Below are positions 62,270-64,000 of a DNA stretch of 64,000 nt, piece by piece; the stretch's first letter is position 1, and every line of letters starts with the position of its first letter. The position numbers and the translations under genes are program-made. Location: the NCBI GenBank assembly GCA_964644695.1, contig CAZXWN010000003.1:62001-126000 (forward strand), in the 5' to 3' direction. The notes beneath the pieces are model-generated. The model did no database searches. It was not told the DNA's origin and worked only from the letters and a program-made list of their open reading frames with translations. The stretch comes from CAZXWN01 sp964644695 [NCBI: uncultured bacterium]. GTDB taxonomy: Bacteria; UBP4; UBA4092.

Positions 62270-63871
62270 TTATTTCGTTGCAGGTTTGATTAAGTTATCC
62301 GCACCCTCTTTGGGGAAATAGAGGGCGCCTCCAGCCAACTCCACCGGATTTCCAAATCCCACCGGAACCGTTTTTGTAAAAAGAAGTTTCTTCCAATATT
62401 CAATATCCGGGTCAGGTTGAATCTTTCTCACATTTGGAGTTAAGAGGATTCCCGTAATATGGGGTTCCATTTTCAAGAGCGTGGGCAGGTCGTCTTTACG
62501 AGGCAGCCATACCGTTCGATGGTCTCCATACCAGGCAACAAAGTCAGGCGTATCTGTAATCAAAACGCCAGTTCGGGCAATCTGTGGCAATTGTCCCTCG
62601 GTCAGCCACATTGGTTTCATGATTTGCGATTGATTTTGTGGTTTATCACCCAGTGTTACTTCTAAAATAGGGACACTGAATCCAACAATAACCATCATGA
62701 CCCAGGACATGGTCTTAATAATCGTTGCTTTTCCGGCCCATTGAACCAGCCGAATCAGATAGACGGTTCCCAGTGCCATAACCAGGGGGGCCAATCCCAG
62801 GAAGAATCGAAGTCCCGGTTCTGTAAGAGAAAGTCCCAGCCATGACAGGCCCAGCGCCGGTAGTATCCAGACCCCGGGGTGAGTCTTCTTCCATTCCAAC
62901 CGGGTCACGAAAAATCCAATCACTGCCAGTGGAACCAGGAAGGCATGGATACTCATAATAAACTTCAGATTAAGAAGAAGTTGTTTTCCCCACTTAAAAA
63001 GAACCTCTTCCCAATGCCCTATCGGAAATCCCGAATCGGTTACCATTCTAAACCGATACCATCCCGGCCAGGTGGGAGTGAACATTCCCCACAGGTCATA
63101 ACTCATATTAAACAGGGGATGTCCGGTGACCATCATGTTTCGGATCCACCAGGGGGACATTGTTAAAACTAAAGTGAGTAGATAAAGTCCGAGTAATTTC
63201 CATCGAATTTCTTTGGAGAGATTGATAAACAGATAAACCAGGAGGACAGGAATCAGAAAAATGGTTTCAGTCCGGGTCAGCCAGGCTATCCCCGTCAATA
63301 CACCTAAAACGCCGGTTCTGATGGGGGCCCATCCTTGACGGGTCCCGATGATGACCTGATACCCCAATAAGGCGACCAGGAACGAATATACCGGCTCCGA
63401 AAGTCCGGAAAAGGCCGATCCCTGAACCGCAGGTGCCAGTAACCATGCCAGGCCTGCCAACCACCCATAACTGGTATCTATCCATTCCTCAACGATTCGA
63501 ACCATCAGGCCCGCCGTTAAGATATAAAACAGACACCCTAAGAGAATCAAACTGGAAAGATTAAAATTTCCTGAAATCCTGAAGGCCATTGAGGCTAACC
63601 AGGGATATCCCGGGGGCCTCCATAAATTTGAATAGGGAACATGACCGGCATCCTGTTTCATCAGGATTGGATAGGTAAATTGACTGGAAAACCCTTCCCC
63701 CCGAACCAGTTGGCGGCCTTGTTGGGCATAATCCCAAATATCACCCAAAGGTGAAAAGGTGTCAGGACGGTATAAATTTGACCAGGCAGCCCAGACAAGT
63801 AACCACCCCATGACCAGAATTAAAAAAGCATATTTCCAACGGCCTAACAGAATTTTAAAAGGATTCATCAT
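62270..63871 (-). CDS. GT-C fold membrane glycosyltransferase (ArnT/PMT-like)
   Basis: This 533-residue protein has about 11-12 membrane helices and ends in a soluble domain (about 430-533). The first periplasmic loop contains GDIWDYAQQG, where the acidic residue serves catalysis in this fold. A later WRPPGYPWLA is the conserved arginine-proline motif of the PMT/ArnT superfamily (GT39/GT83-like). It probably moves a sugar from a polyprenyl-phosphate donor to a lipid, protein or glycan outside the membrane. It is convergent with the signal-peptidase-like gene with a 5-bp gap and no terminator between. Confidence 0.85.
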   Translation of the reverse strand: MMNPFKILLGRWKYAFLILVMGWLLVWAAWSNLYRPDTFSPLGDIWDYAQQGRQLVRGEGFSSQFTYPILMKQDAGHVPYSNLWRPPGYPWLASMAFRISGNFNLSSLILLGCLFYILTAGLMVRIVEEWIDTSYGWLAGLAWLLAPAVQGSAFSGLSEPVYSFLVALLGYQVIIGTRQGWAPIRTGVLGVLTGIAWLTRTETIFLIPVLLVYLFINLSKEIRWKLLGLYLLTLVLTMSPWWIRNMMVTGHPLFNMSYDLWGMFTPTWPGWYRFRMVTDSGFPIGHWEEVLFKWGKQLLLNLKFIMSIHAFLVPLAVIGFFVTRLEWKKTHPGVWILPALGLSWLGLSLTEPGLRFFLGLAPLVMALGTVYLIRLVQWAGKATIIKTMSWVMMVIVGFSVPILEVTLGDKPQNQSQIMKPMWLTEGQLPQIARTGVLITDTPDFVAWYGDHRTVWLPRKDDLPTLLKMEPHITGILLTPNVRKIQPDPDIEYWKKLLFTKTVPVGFGNPVELAGGALYFPKEGADNLIKPATK

Positions 63872-63940
63872 GAGTTAATTATAACTTTGTATACGGTATC
63901 CTGTAACCCTGTCTATATCAGGGTGTAAAGTCCAATTCTT

Positions 63941-63990
63941 TTCGAAGGATCCACGGAGTTGCTCGGAGCTGCTCCGTAGATGGTTCGTTG
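63941..63990 (+). repeat. Dispersed intergenic repeat, third full copy
   Basis: TTCGAAGGATCCACGGAG continues with TTGCTCGGAGCTGCTCCGTAG and ends TTCGTTGATGA. It is the best conserved match to the 34031 copy and may run past the window edge. ACGGAG and CTCCGT can pair around GCTCGGAGC-type sequence. Confidence 0.7.
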
Positions 63991-64000
63991 ATGAAAAAAT

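Noticed and set aside
1-64000. tRNA genes, CRISPR arrays, integrases or insertion sequences
   Set aside because: No tRNA-like TTCGA arm with a paired acceptor, no regularly spaced repeats and no transposase or recombinase motif were seen on either strand.

Overview
The window is about 64 kb of bacterial chromosome with moderate GC, short intergenic gaps, Shine-Dalgarno-led genes and many classical hairpin-plus-T terminators. No rRNA, tRNA, CRISPR array, transposase or phage gene was seen. The gene set (ADP-forming acetyl-CoA synthetase, radical SAM protein, ferredoxin-nitroreductase, an orphan hydrogenase-maturation gene, sodium symporter, many glycoside hydrolases) suggests a free-living, probably anaerobic or facultative saccharolytic bacterium from a poorly cultured lineage. 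Secreted proteins carry FN3, lamin-tail-like and PKD modules of the kind found in Bacteroidota/Ignavibacteria/PVC-type bacteria, but no SusC/SusD pair is present. The phylum cannot be fixed from the sequence alone.

Layout: 1-6.1 kb holds a zinc-ribbon tail, a GH31 alpha-glucosidase, a PAS-GGDEF diguanylate cyclase and a cysteine desulfurase. 6.2-11.6 kb (minus strand) holds a radical SAM protein with a structured leader, an ADP-forming acyl-CoA synthetase, hypE and a GNAT acetyltransferase. 11.6-33.1 kb is rich in carbohydrate genes: a secreted six-hairpin glycosidase, a secreted esterase, a secreted endonuclease I with FN3 repeats, a probable operon of DUF6259-type glycosidase, GH2 and GHL10 proteins followed by a Gfo/Idh/MocA oxidoreductase, an MFS transporter, and a GH116 enzyme; thrB, ybaK, a ferredoxin-nitroreductase and rmuC are interspersed. 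33.2-40.6 kb holds a NYN-domain RNase-like gene with two RNA hairpins in its leader, a small acidic protein and a 2001-residue subtilisin-like surface protease. 40.6-46.1 kb holds a Nudix hydrolase, two paralogous DAHP synthases around an SGNH hydrolase, and an M50-CBS protease. 46.5-48.1 kb holds a CD3324-type small protein and rsgA. 48.4-51.3 kb is an arsenic operon (arsR, permease, arsC, acr3) with a visible operator. 51.5-57.5 kb is a GntR/YtrA-type ABC exporter locus with a duplicated, recombined permease. 57.6-63.9 kb holds a DUF1318 lipoprotein, a sodium:solute symporter, an AT-hook-like small protein, an uncharacterised protein, a zinc-ribbon protein with a degenerate signal-peptidase fold, and a GT-C glycosyltransferase.

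Unannotated structure that stands out: a dispersed intergenic repeat with a conserved hairpin core (three full and two partial copies); RNA-like leader structures before the radical SAM, NYN and CD3324 genes; three short SD-led ORFs that end on or beside the start of a larger gene with a weak or non-ATG start; and an apparently catalytically dead signal-peptidase domain fused to a zinc ribbon.
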